Assembly (NCBI RefSeq): GCF_900215465.1
Contig: NZ_OBEH01000009.1
Coordinates: forward strand, 34,335 to 98,334
Length of the DNA stretch: 64,000 nucleotides
Direction: 5' to 3'
Origin: Flagellimonas pacifica
GTDB lineage: Bacteria > Bacteroidota > Bacteroidia > Flavobacteriales > Flavobacteriaceae
Shown here: positions 7,710 to 15,905 of the stretch, one piece after another
Layout: each line of letters begins with the position of its first letter
Position numbering within the stretch: position 1 is the first letter of the stretch
Made by a program: the position numbers and the translations under genes
The notes under the pieces: model-generated
Told to the model about the DNA's origin: nothing
Seen by the model: the letters and a program-made list of their open reading frames with translations, nothing else
Database searches by the model: none

Positions 7710-8609
7710 ATGAACAATGTAAAAAGCTCTTTCAGCATCCGGGATATGGAGAATCTCTCCGGAATTAAGGCCCATACCATAAGAATTTGGGAAAAAAGAT
7801 ACAATCTGTTCGCTCCAGAAAGAACTACTACAAACATTAGGACCTATAGTCTTAGTAGTCTGCAAAAGCTGCTCAATATTACCTTACTATACAATAACGG
7901 TTACAAAATTTCCAAAATCGCAAAACTGGAAGAAGCACAAATTCCGGTGGTTGTTCGGGAAATTGTTTCTAACAATAGTGAAAAAAGTCATGCAATCAAT
8001 GCCTTTAAACTGGCCATGGTCAATTTTGACCAGACTTTATTTCTCAATACATATAACAGCTTACTTTCCGAAAGGTCATTCAGGGATATCTTCAATGAGG
8101 TTTTTATTCCTTTATTGAATGAGTTAGGGCTTTTATGGCAAACGGACACCATAAGTCCAGCTCATGAGCATTTTATTTCTCATCTCATCAAACAAAAAAT
8201 ATACATCAACACTGAAAAGTTACAACTGATAGAGCCTTCGAAAAAGGATAAGATCTTTGCACTTTTTCTACCAGAAAATGAAATTCATGAACTTGGGTTG
8301 TTGTATCTCAATTATGAAATAACCTTGAGAGGGTACAAATCTATTTACTTAGGGCAAACCATGCCTATGGATAGTTTGACCGACCTATTAAAGTATTATG
8401 ACAATGTTCACTTTGTATCCTATTTTACTGTTGCGCCAACCAAGGAAAAACTAATTTCCTATCTAGATAAATTCTCTACAACCCTAAATGCCTCTAACAA
8501 CTCAAAACTCTTTGTTTTAGGACATCAAATTCAATACGTTACGGAGGAAGAACTTCCAAATACCATTAAAATATTTCATTCCATTGAACAATTAATTGCT
8601 ACCTTTTAA
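7710..8609 (+). CDS. MerR-family regulator with B12-binding domain (CarH/LitR-like light sensor)
   Basis: The ATG at 7710 gives 299 residues; a TTG further up is unlikely. Residues 6-75 form a MerR helix-turn-helix (FSIRDMENLSGIKAHTIRIW, then EKRY). The rest matches the cobalamin-dependent photoreceptor architecture. A helical bundle carries Trp143 followed nine residues later by Glu153-His154 (the W-x9-EH motif that contacts adenosylcobalamin). A Rossmann-type domain has E191-x-H193-x-x-G196, whose His is the lower cobalt ligand in CarH. In CarH the dark B12-bound tetramer represses carotenoid genes and light releases it. This gene lies 14 nt before crtI, a fitting target. The residue after the Trp is Gln, not the His that ligates cobalt after photolysis in Thermus CarH, so the light-state chemistry may differ. 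Confidence 0.88.
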   Translation: MNNVKSSFSIRDMENLSGIKAHTIRIWEKRYNLFAPERTTTNIRTYSLSSLQKLLNITLLYNNGYKISKIAKLEEAQIPVVVREIVSNNSEKSHAINAFKLAMVNFDQTLFLNTYNSLLSERSFRDIFNEVFIPLLNELGLLWQTDTISPAHEHFISHLIKQKIYINTEKLQLIEPSKKDKIFALFLPENEIHELGLLYLNYEITLRGYKSIYLGQTMPMDSLTDLLKYYDNVHFVSYFTVAPTKEKLISYLDKFSTTLNASNNSKLFVLGHQIQYVTEEELPNTIKIFHSIEQLIATF

Positions 8610-8623
8610 ATTGTTTGACCCCC

Positions 8624-10078
8624 ATGAAAAAAGTCATTATCATTGGTTCTGGGTTTTCGTCACTATCAGCTGCATGCTATTTGGCAAAAGCTGGATATCA
8701 AGTGGAGTTGTTTGAAAAGAATAATAGTGTTGGTGGAAGGGCTAGACAATTGACAAGGAATGGTTTTACTTTTGATATTGGTCCTAGCTGGTACTGGATG
8801 CCTGACATCTTTGATAAGTTCTTCGCCGATTTTGAAAAAAAAACCTCTGATTATTACCGGTTAGATAAGTTAGATCCTGCCTACAAGATTTTTTTTAAGG
8901 ATGATATAATGACCATTGGCGATTGTATGGACAAGATAAGTGCAGAATTTGAACGCATAGAATCAGGAAGTGGGAAACATTTAAAAGCTTTTATTGACAA
9001 AGCTCAAGAGAACTATAACATTGCCATTAACAAGGTTGTTTTGAAGCCAGGCCTCTCCCCTCTAGAACTTGTTACCAAAGAGACTGTATTTAGGGTTGAT
9101 CAATTCTTTAAAACCATAAGCCAAGAAGTGCGCAAAAGGTTCAAAAATCCAAAATTGATTTCCACTTTGGAGTTTCCTGTTCTTTTTTTGGGAGCCAAAC
9201 CCAGTAAAACTCCTTCATTCTATAATTTCATGAATTTCGCAGATTTTGGATTGGGTACATGGCATCCAAAAGGAGGTATGTACGAAATCATTAAAGCCAT
9301 GAAGAATCTTGCGGAAGAATTAGGAGTAAAAATCAATACCAATAGCGCAGTGGATAAAATTCTGGTTGCTAATGGAAAGGTATCCGGAATACAGAGTACT
9401 AACAAAAGTTATAATGCGGATATTGTGGTCAGTGGTGCAGATTATCATCATTCCGAAACCTTATTGGAGAAAAAGCATAGACAGTATTCTGAAGCTTATT
9501 GGGATAGGAAAACATACGCTCCATCCTCCCTGCTCTTCTATGTTGGTTTCAATAAAAAATTAAAAAACGTAGAGCACCACAACCTTTTCTTTGATACTGA
9601 TTTTGAAAAACACGCCCAAGAAATTTATGATAGTCCCAAGTGGCCTAGCGAGCCATTGTTTTATGCAAATTTCCCTTCTAAAACAGATTTCTCGATGGCA
9701 CCCAAAGATTGTGAGACTGGTTTTTTTCTAATTCCCATTGCTCCAGGGCTAAACGACACTCCAGAACTAAGAGCTCAATACTTTGATATTGTAATAGATA
9801 GATTCAATAAACGCACAAAACAAGATGTGAAAAATTCTATTATCTTTAAGGAGAGCTTTTGTGTTAACGATTTTATTGAACAATACAATTCATATAAAGG
9901 CAATGCTTATGGCATGGCAAATACACTTAAGCAAACCGCCTTTTTAAGACCCAACCTCAAAAGTAGCAAAGTAAAAAATTTGTTTTTTACAGGTCAACTC
10001 ACTGTTCCGGGGCCAGGAGTTCCGCCATCCTTAATTTCCGGAAGGTTGGTTTCCGACCTTATAACCCAAAAAACGTAA
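8624..10078 (+). CDS. crtI: Phytoene desaturase (CrtI family)
   Basis: This 484-residue FAD enzyme converts phytoene to lycopene by successive desaturations. The N-terminal dinucleotide-binding motif is GSGFSSLSAACYLAKAGY, followed by an acidic residue (ELFEKN), and GGRARQ closes the FAD site. Near the C-terminus, FFTGQLTVPGPGVPPSLISG is the carotene-desaturase signature. The length is normal for bacterial CrtI. The start is ATG at 8624, 14 nt after the regulator. crtB follows after 4 nt, so regulator-crtI-crtB-crtZ forms one operon. Confidence 0.95.
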   Translation: MKKVIIIGSGFSSLSAACYLAKAGYQVELFEKNNSVGGRARQLTRNGFTFDIGPSWYWMPDIFDKFFADFEKKTSDYYRLDKLDPAYKIFFKDDIMTIGDCMDKISAEFERIESGSGKHLKAFIDKAQENYNIAINKVVLKPGLSPLELVTKETVFRVDQFFKTISQEVRKRFKNPKLISTLEFPVLFLGAKPSKTPSFYNFMNFADFGLGTWHPKGGMYEIIKAMKNLAEELGVKINTNSAVDKILVANGKVSGIQSTNKSYNADIVVSGADYHHSETLLEKKHRQYSEAYWDRKTYAPSSLLFYVGFNKKLKNVEHHNLFFDTDFEKHAQEIYDSPKWPSEPLFYANFPSKTDFSMAPKDCETGFFLIPIAPGLNDTPELRAQYFDIVIDRFNKRTKQDVKNSIIFKESFCVNDFIEQYNSYKGNAYGMANTLKQTAFLRPNLKSSKVKNLFFTGQLTVPGPGVPPSLISGRLVSDLITQKT

Positions 10079-10082
10079 GCCT

Positions 10083-10922
10083 ATGAAAACTATTTTTGAT
10101 CGCGTCTCTTACGATTGCAGTAAAATTGTAACAGAATCTTACAGTACATCATTTGCTCTAGCCACCAAAATGTTGGCAACTTCCATAAGAAAGGACATTT
10201 ACAATATTTATGGTTTTGTCCGCTTTGCAGATGAAATTGTGGACACTTTTCACGATTATGACAAAGAAAAGTTGTTTGCAAATTTTGAACAATCTTTGGA
10301 GAATGCCCTGACCAGTAAAATTAGCTTGAACCCAATACTTAACTCTTTTCAATATACCTATCACAAATACGATATTCCCCATCATCTGGTTGAGGCTTTT
10401 ATGAAAAGTATGCGCATGGACCTCTCCAAAAAAGAATATAACACCATTGATGAATACAAAGAATACATCTATGGATCAGCAGATGTGGTTGGGTTAATGT
10501 GCCTCTATGTCTTTGTAAATGGCGACAAAAAAAAGTATGAAGAGTTAAAAGAATCAGCAATGGCATTGGGGTCTGCCTTTCAAAAAGTAAATTTTCTTCG
10601 TGACCTGAAAGCTGATTATGAAGATTTAAACCGTTCTTATTTCCCTAATACCAATTTGATGGAGTTGGACGAGGTTTCCAAAAAACGGATTGTAGACGAG
10701 ATTAAATCGGACTTTGCACTGGGTTACTCAGGAATTGTGAAACTACCGGAAGCAGCCAAGTTCGGAGTGTATACCGCATATAAATACTATAAAAAATTGC
10801 TTCAAAAACTGCAAAGCACACCACCTGTGGAAATAAAAAATACCCGTATTCGTGTTCCCAATTATCAAAAATTCGGACTTTTGGCTGAATCGTACGTGAA
10901 TTATAAACTACAATTGCTCTAG
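10083..10922 (+). CDS. crtB: Phytoene synthase
   Basis: This 279-residue trans-isoprenyl diphosphate synthase condenses two geranylgeranyl diphosphates into phytoene. The first Asp-rich motif is FADEIVDTF (about residues 42-50), the second is NFLRDLKADYEDLNR (about 170-184), and YGSADVVGLM precedes it. SYSTSFALATKML near the start fits the family. It begins 4 nt after crtI, and its TAG stop is immediately followed by the ATG of crtZ, consistent with tight co-translation. Confidence 0.95.
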   Translation: MKTIFDRVSYDCSKIVTESYSTSFALATKMLATSIRKDIYNIYGFVRFADEIVDTFHDYDKEKLFANFEQSLENALTSKISLNPILNSFQYTYHKYDIPHHLVEAFMKSMRMDLSKKEYNTIDEYKEYIYGSADVVGLMCLYVFVNGDKKKYEELKESAMALGSAFQKVNFLRDLKADYEDLNRSYFPNTNLMELDEVSKKRIVDEIKSDFALGYSGIVKLPEAAKFGVYTAYKYYKKLLQKLQSTPPVEIKNTRIRVPNYQKFGLLAESYVNYKLQLL

Positions 10923-11372
10923 ATGAAGGTTTTTGTTTGGATTCTCATATTTCTTGCCACCTTTTCGGTTATGGAATTTATGGCATGGTTTACCCACAAA
11001 TATGTTATGCATGGTTTTCTGTGGAGCCTACATAGAGACCACCATAAAAAAGACCATGACTCATGGTTTGAACGAAACGATGCCTTCTTTATTTTTTATG
11101 CCATAGTAAGCATGATTTGCTTCTATTCAGGTGCGGAAACTGCATTCTGGTATGGGTGGCCCTTGGGTTTTGGTATTTTGGCCTATGGTATCGCCTATTT
11201 TTTAGTACACGATATTTTCATTCACCAACGGTTTAAGCTTTTTCGTAATGCAAATAATTGGTATGCCCGAGGCGTAAGGAGAGCGCATAAAATGCATCAT
11301 AAACACTTGGAAAAAAAAGAAGGTGAGTGTTTTGGGATGTTAGTAGTACCCTTCAAATACTTCAAGAAATAA
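10923..11372 (+). CDS. crtZ: Beta-carotene hydroxylase
   Basis: This 149-residue di-iron membrane hydroxylase has the His clusters of the fatty-acid-hydroxylase superfamily: HKYVMHG, HRDHHKKDH, HDIFIHQRF and RRAHKMHHKH, with hydrophobic helices between. CrtZ adds 3-hydroxyl groups to beta-ionone rings, giving zeaxanthin, the usual yellow pigment of marine flavobacteria. No lycopene cyclase (crtY) or GGPP synthase is visible here, so the pathway must be completed elsewhere. It ends 2 nt from the convergent TlpA-like gene, with no terminator between them. Confidence 0.92.
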   Translation: MKVFVWILIFLATFSVMEFMAWFTHKYVMHGFLWSLHRDHHKKDHDSWFERNDAFFIFYAIVSMICFYSGAETAFWYGWPLGFGILAYGIAYFLVHDIFIHQRFKLFRNANNWYARGVRRAHKMHHKHLEKKEGECFGMLVVPFKYFKK

Positions 11373-11374
11373 GG

Positions 11375-11935
11375 CTATTCCTGTAAGAGTTTATCTAAAA
11401 GGTTTCTAGTACTTTTTGAATTCCAATTTGCTGCACCCTTTTCATCCACTACTATCTTTCCCGATTTACTTATGATATACGTAGCTGGTATGCTTTTGGA
11501 AAAAAACATATCGGGGGTTGAAGATCTTTCAAAATATATGGGAACCGTATAACTTTTTTTCTGAACGAAATGAGAAACTTTTTCAGGTTGTTCATTAGTC
11601 ACCAATACAAATTTCACCTTGTCCCCATAATCAGCATACAATTTTTCTAAGCTTGGAAGTTCAGCTACACAAGGTGGGCACCATGTAGCCCAAAAATTGA
11701 CCAGAAGCACTTCTCCCTTACTTGATTGAAAGTCCATTTGGTTGCCATTCAAACTTACCAACTTCCAATCATAATCTTCAAGAATTTTCTGCTCATCAGC
11801 TTCAACAATTACAGCGCTTGCAGCAAAAAACTTTCCAATAAAAACCTTTAAATGAAATCCAACTGGGGTGAATACGATTAAAACAATGGCCAATATCCAA
11901 AGGACATTGCTAATTTGATTTTTAGAAAGTCTCAT
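11375..11935 (-). CDS. TlpA-like thiol-disulfide oxidoreductase, membrane-anchored
   Basis: This 186-residue protein has one N-terminal membrane anchor (about residues 10-32) and a periplasmic thioredoxin fold. The redox site WATWCPPCVAELPSLEKL has the active CPPC pair and the cis-Pro is in KSIPATYII. Such proteins reduce or oxidise periplasmic thiols; the partner is unknown. It is 4 nt downstream of a clear paralogue and shares the anchor, DYDWKL and overall length, so the pair arose by tandem duplication. Confidence 0.9.
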   Translation of the reverse strand: MRLSKNQISNVLWILAIVLIVFTPVGFHLKVFIGKFFAASAVIVEADEQKILEDYDWKLVSLNGNQMDFQSSKGEVLLVNFWATWCPPCVAELPSLEKLYADYGDKVKFVLVTNEQPEKVSHFVQKKSYTVPIYFERSSTPDMFFSKSIPATYIISKSGKIVVDEKGAANWNSKSTRNLLDKLLQE

Positions 11936-11939
11936 TTAA

Positions 11940-12500
11940 TTATTCAGCAATCAGTTTATCCAACAAGTTGTAAACCTTGGTCGTACTCCAATCAGCAATC
12001 TTTCTTTTATAGATAGCAATATTGCCTTTTTTGTCAATAAGGTATGAAGAAGGCACTTCATCAGGATTAATCGGTGTTTTTTCACCAATGATCAAATAAG
12101 TAACCGGAAACGTGAAACCATGTTTTGCCATGAATTCCTCAACCGGTGGCCTGTTCTCATTAGTGATGATATAAAAGTCCATTTTGCCATTATATCTATT
12201 GTACATTTCCTGGATACTCACAAGTTCTGCCTCACTGGGCAACTTCCATGAAGCCCAGAGATTAATGAAAACTACATTGCCTTTAGATTTTTCAAAATTA
12301 AAAAACTTCCAATCGGCATCCTTTAACTTCCAATCGTAATCTGTAATCCTTTCTCGTTGAGCTTCTTCAATAATTGGTGGAGAAAAGGAGAATAACCGGT
12401 TCAATATAACCTTACCATAATGTCCCATTGGGGTTAAAAAAAATGATAGCACAAAAAGAATCAGTGCAATGTTTACTATGGTCTTTTTACCGATTTTCAT
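11940..12500 (-). CDS. TlpA-like protein with a lost CxxC active site
   Basis: I start this gene at the ATG at 12500 (186 residues), not at 12539. The upstream bases form the aconitase terminator, and the shorter form aligns end to end with the 186-residue paralogue downstream. One N-terminal membrane segment is followed by a thioredoxin-like domain. The position of the CPPC motif reads WASWKLPSEAELVSIQEM here, so both redox Cys are replaced (Lys and Ser). The fold, the Trp-x-x-Trp context and the cis-Pro region (DEVPSSYLI) remain. It cannot do thiol redox chemistry at that site and may bind or regulate the active paralogue. Confidence 0.85.
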   Translation of the reverse strand: MKIGKKTIVNIALILFVLSFFLTPMGHYGKVILNRLFSFSPPIIEEAQRERITDYDWKLKDADWKFFNFEKSKGNVVFINLWASWKLPSEAELVSIQEMYNRYNGKMDFYIITNENRPPVEEFMAKHGFTFPVTYLIIGEKTPINPDEVPSSYLIDKKGNIAIYKRKIADWSTTKVYNLLDKLIAE

Positions 12501-12521
12501 TTTTTGAATTTGGTCAAAACT

Positions 12522-12552
12522 AAAAAACTCCTGAAACAATATCAGGAGTTTT
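12522..12552 (-). terminator. Rho-independent terminator after aconitase
   Basis: Read on the minus strand, ACTCCTGA pairs with TCAGGAGT around a 7-nt loop and is followed by a run of six Ts. It lies 26 nt downstream of the aconitase stop. Confidence 0.8.
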
Positions 12553-12577
12553 CTTAATTATCTAAAAATAGATTTAT

Positions 12578-14848
12578 TTAGGCATTCTCTTTTTTAATCA
12601 CATTCAATGCTGATCCTTCTTTAAACCACTCAATCTGGGATGCATTGTAGGTATGATTGACCATAATGGTATCCGTACTTCCATCCGAGTGAACAACTTC
12701 CAAGGTCAATGGTTTTCCAGGTGCAAAATCCGTGATATCCACAAAGTTAAATGTGTCGTCTTCTTGAATTAGATCATAATCATTCTCATTGGCAAAGGTC
12801 AATGCCAACATTCCCTGCTTTTTCAGGTTGGTTTCATGGATTCTTGCAAAAGATTTCACCAATACTGCTGCTACACCCAAATGCCTTGGCTGCATTGCCG
12901 CATGCTCTCTTGAAGAACCTTCGCCATAGTTATGATCTCCTACCACAATGGTTTTGATTCCTTCCTTTTTGTAGGCACGTTGCGCATCCGGTACTGCTCC
13001 ATATTCACCTGTCAACTGGTTTTTAACAAAATTGGTTTGATTGTTAAAAGCATTGACCGCACCGATTAGGGTGTTATTTGCAATATTGTCCAAGTGTCCA
13101 CGATATCTTAACCAAGGACCAGCCATGGAAATATGATCCGTAGTACATTTTCCAAGTGGCTTAATCAACAATTTAACGCCTTGAAGGCTCTCTGCAGCAA
13201 TAGGAACAAATGGCTCTAGAAGCTGTAATCTTTCAGAAGTTGGGGAAACAACAACCTGAACGCCGCTTCCATCTTCCATAGGAGCTATAAATCCAGCATC
13301 TTCCACAGCAAAACCTTCTGGTGGCAATTCATATCCTCTTGGTTCATCCAACATTACTTCCTCGCCATCTTCATTGATTAATTTATCGGTGACAGGATTA
13401 AAATCCAAACGCCCGGCAATGGCTATGGCAGTTACTAACTCCGGTGATCCCACAAAAGCAAGAGTATTGGGGTTTCCATCGGCTCGTTTAGCAAAGTTTC
13501 TGTTGAAGGAGTGAACAATAGTGTTTCGTGGTCCATCAGCCGCCTTATCGCCATAACGGTCCCACATTCCTATACAAGGTCCACAAGCATTGGCAAAAAC
13601 CGTTGCTCCAATGGAGTTAAACGTATCTATAAATCCATCTCTGTCAATAGTATACCTCACTTGCTCGGATCCCGGTGTTATGGTAAACTTAGATTTTGTT
13701 TTTAAGTTTTTATCTGAAACTTGCTTGGCCAAAGATGCCGCTCTTGAAATATCTTCATAAGAAGAGTTGGTGCATGAACCAATCAATCCTACCTCTACAT
13801 TGATAGGCCAATCGTTTGCCTTGGCAGCTTCACTCATTTTAGAGATTGGAGTTGCCAGGTCTGGTGTAAAAGGACCATTTAAATGAGGCTCCAAGGTGTC
13901 CAAATTGATTTCAATTACTTGATCAAAGTATTGTTCTGGATTGGCATAGACTTCTCCGTCTCCCGTTAAATGTTCTTTAACTTCCAGGGCCGCATCAGCA
14001 ACATCTGCTCTGTCAGTAGCTCTTAAGTAACGATCCATGGATTCGTCATATCCGAAAGTAGATGTAGTTGCACCCACTTCAGCACCCATATTACAAATAG
14101 TACCTTTCCCTGTGCAGGACATTGAAGTTGCGCCTTCTCCAAAATATTCAATGATAGCTCCGGTTCCTCCTTTGGCAGTAAGGATGTCGGCCACTTTTAA
14201 AATAACATCTTTTGGTGCTGTCCAGCCAGAAAGTTTTCCAGTTAATTTAACCCCTATTAACTTAGGGAATTTCAATTCCCAAGCCATTCCAGCCATTACA
14301 TCAACAGCATCCGCACCACCAACTCCAATGGCAACCATTCCTAATCCGCCAGCATTTACCGTATGGGAATCCGTACCAATCATCATTCCTCCCGGAAATG
14401 CATAATTTTCAAGTACCACCTGATGAATAATTCCTGCTCCCGGCTTCCAAAAACCAATACCATATTTGTTAGAAACCGATTCCAAGAAGTTAAAAACTTC
14501 ATTACTGGTTTCGTTAGCTCTTTTTAAATCGGTCTTTGCATCTATTTTAGCCTGAATTAAATGATCGCAATGTACCGTTGTAGGCACAGCTACTTTTGGT
14601 TTTCCGGCATGCATAAATTGCAATAATGCCATCTGCGCAGTGGCATCTTGACAAGCTACTCTGTCTGGGGCAAAGTCCACATAGTCCTTACCTCTTGAAA
14701 ATTGTGTGGAAGGTGTACCTTCCCAAAGGTGTGAATACAATATTTTTTCAGCGAGTGTCAAAGGTTTTCCCACAAGCTCACGGGCTTTTTCTATGCGCTC
14801 ACCCATAGAGGCATAAACCCCTTTTATCATGTCAATGTCAAATGCCAT
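12578..14848 (-). CDS. acn: Aconitate hydratase
   Basis: This 756-residue [4Fe-4S] enzyme isomerises citrate and isocitrate in the TCA cycle. Cluster-ligand regions are visible: IGSCTNSSYED (first Cys) and ANACGPCIGMW (two Cys). The swivel domain carries GDHNYGEGSSREHAAMQPRH near the C-terminus. GTDSHTVNAGGLGM lies near residue 160. The length and N-terminus fit the mitochondrial-type aconitase common in Bacteroidota. It appears to be monocistronic, with a terminator after it and a 99-nt gap before it that holds no other gene. Confidence 0.95.
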   Translation of the reverse strand: MAFDIDMIKGVYASMGERIEKARELVGKPLTLAEKILYSHLWEGTPSTQFSRGKDYVDFAPDRVACQDATAQMALLQFMHAGKPKVAVPTTVHCDHLIQAKIDAKTDLKRANETSNEVFNFLESVSNKYGIGFWKPGAGIIHQVVLENYAFPGGMMIGTDSHTVNAGGLGMVAIGVGGADAVDVMAGMAWELKFPKLIGVKLTGKLSGWTAPKDVILKVADILTAKGGTGAIIEYFGEGATSMSCTGKGTICNMGAEVGATTSTFGYDESMDRYLRATDRADVADAALEVKEHLTGDGEVYANPEQYFDQVIEINLDTLEPHLNGPFTPDLATPISKMSEAAKANDWPINVEVGLIGSCTNSSYEDISRAASLAKQVSDKNLKTKSKFTITPGSEQVRYTIDRDGFIDTFNSIGATVFANACGPCIGMWDRYGDKAADGPRNTIVHSFNRNFAKRADGNPNTLAFVGSPELVTAIAIAGRLDFNPVTDKLINEDGEEVMLDEPRGYELPPEGFAVEDAGFIAPMEDGSGVQVVVSPTSERLQLLEPFVPIAAESLQGVKLLIKPLGKCTTDHISMAGPWLRYRGHLDNIANNTLIGAVNAFNNQTNFVKNQLTGEYGAVPDAQRAYKKEGIKTIVVGDHNYGEGSSREHAAMQPRHLGVAAVLVKSFARIHETNLKKQGMLALTFANENDYDLIQEDDTFNFVDITDFAPGKPLTLEVVHSDGSTDTIMVNHTYNASQIEWFKEGSALNVIKKENA

Positions 14849-14947
14849 TCTAGATTGGATTTAAGATTTTTGTAATTTGGCTAATTTACTAAAATACCTT
14901 CGATTTAGTAATTAGAATTTGGCAAATAAGTCGGGGAGATTTTGTAT

Positions 14948-15901
14948 TTATAACAATTCTGAAATGATTTTTTCTTCAGAAACGCCTTCTGCCTCGGCTT
15001 TATAGTTTTTTAGAATTCTATGTCGAAGAATTCCCATGGAAACAGCTTTTACATCTTCAATATCTGGTGAAAACTTACCATGCACAGCTGCATGGGCCTT
15101 TGCCCCCAATACCAAATTCTGTGAAGCTCTTGGTCCTGCTCCCCAATCTACATAATTGTTTACAAATTCTGACGAGTTCTCAGTGCCAGGTCGAGTTTTA
15201 TTGACCAATTTGACCGCATAGTCAATTACATTGTCCGGTACTGGTATTCTACGAACCAAATGTTGCACTGCTATAATTTCTTCTGCATTGAACAATGTTC
15301 CTACCTCTGCTTCCTCATCAGTTGTGGTAGACTTCACAACTTGAATCTCTTCAGCTATAGATGGATATTTTAGTTCAATTGCGAACATAAAACGATCTAA
15401 CTGAGCCTCAGGTAACGGATAGGTTCCTTCTTGTTCTATTGGATTTTGTGTAGCTAACACAAAATAGGGCATATCCAATTTATGTTGTTCACCGGCAATT
15501 GTTACAGCTCTCTCTTGCATGGCTTCCAAAAGTGCTGCCTGCGTTTTGGGAGGAGTCCTGTTGATCTCATCCGCCAAAATAATATTGGCAAAAACGGGAC
15601 CCTTGATGAATTTAAAGTTTCTGTTTTGGTCCAACACTTCGCTTCCCAAAATATCACTGGGCATTAAATCTGGTGTAAACTGAATCCTTTTGAAATTGAG
15701 CCCCAAAGTTTGCGCAATGGTATTGACCATCAACGTTTTTGCAAGGCCGGGAACACCAATCAGCAAAGAATGTCCTCCTGTATATATGGAAAGTAGGATT
15801 TGCTCAATTACTTGCTCTTGACCAATTATGATCTTGGCAATTTCATTTTTTAATGCTTGATGTTTTTTAACAAGATTTTCAATGGCAACAACGTCCGACA
15901 T
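14948..15901 (-). CDS. MoxR-family AAA+ ATPase
   Basis: This 317-residue protein has Walker A GVPGLAKT (about residues 55-62), Walker B IILADEINRTPPKTQAALLE, sensor 1 region LATQNPIEQEGTYPLPEAQL and an arginine-finger region DRFMF. MoxR ATPases act as chaperones, usually with von Willebrand A proteins encoded next door. No DUF58 or vWA gene follows here; the gene is last in a unit with two PPIase-type chaperones, beginning 4 nt after surA. The missing partner genes are notable because flavobacterial moxR often heads a vWA cluster. Confidence 0.92.
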   Translation of the reverse strand: MSDVVAIENLVKKHQALKNEIAKIIIGQEQVIEQILLSIYTGGHSLLIGVPGLAKTLMVNTIAQTLGLNFKRIQFTPDLMPSDILGSEVLDQNRNFKFIKGPVFANIILADEINRTPPKTQAALLEAMQERAVTIAGEQHKLDMPYFVLATQNPIEQEGTYPLPEAQLDRFMFAIELKYPSIAEEIQVVKSTTTDEEAEVGTLFNAEEIIAVQHLVRRIPVPDNVIDYAVKLVNKTRPGTENSSEFVNNYVDWGAGPRASQNLVLGAKAHAAVHGKFSPDIEDVKAVSMGILRHRILKNYKAEAEGVSEEKIISELL

Positions 15902-15905
15902 GCAT

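Noticed and set aside
12501..12539. N-terminal extension of the Cys-less TlpA-like protein
   Set aside because: The bases form the terminator of aconitase, and the paralogue of 186 residues aligns to the shorter start.
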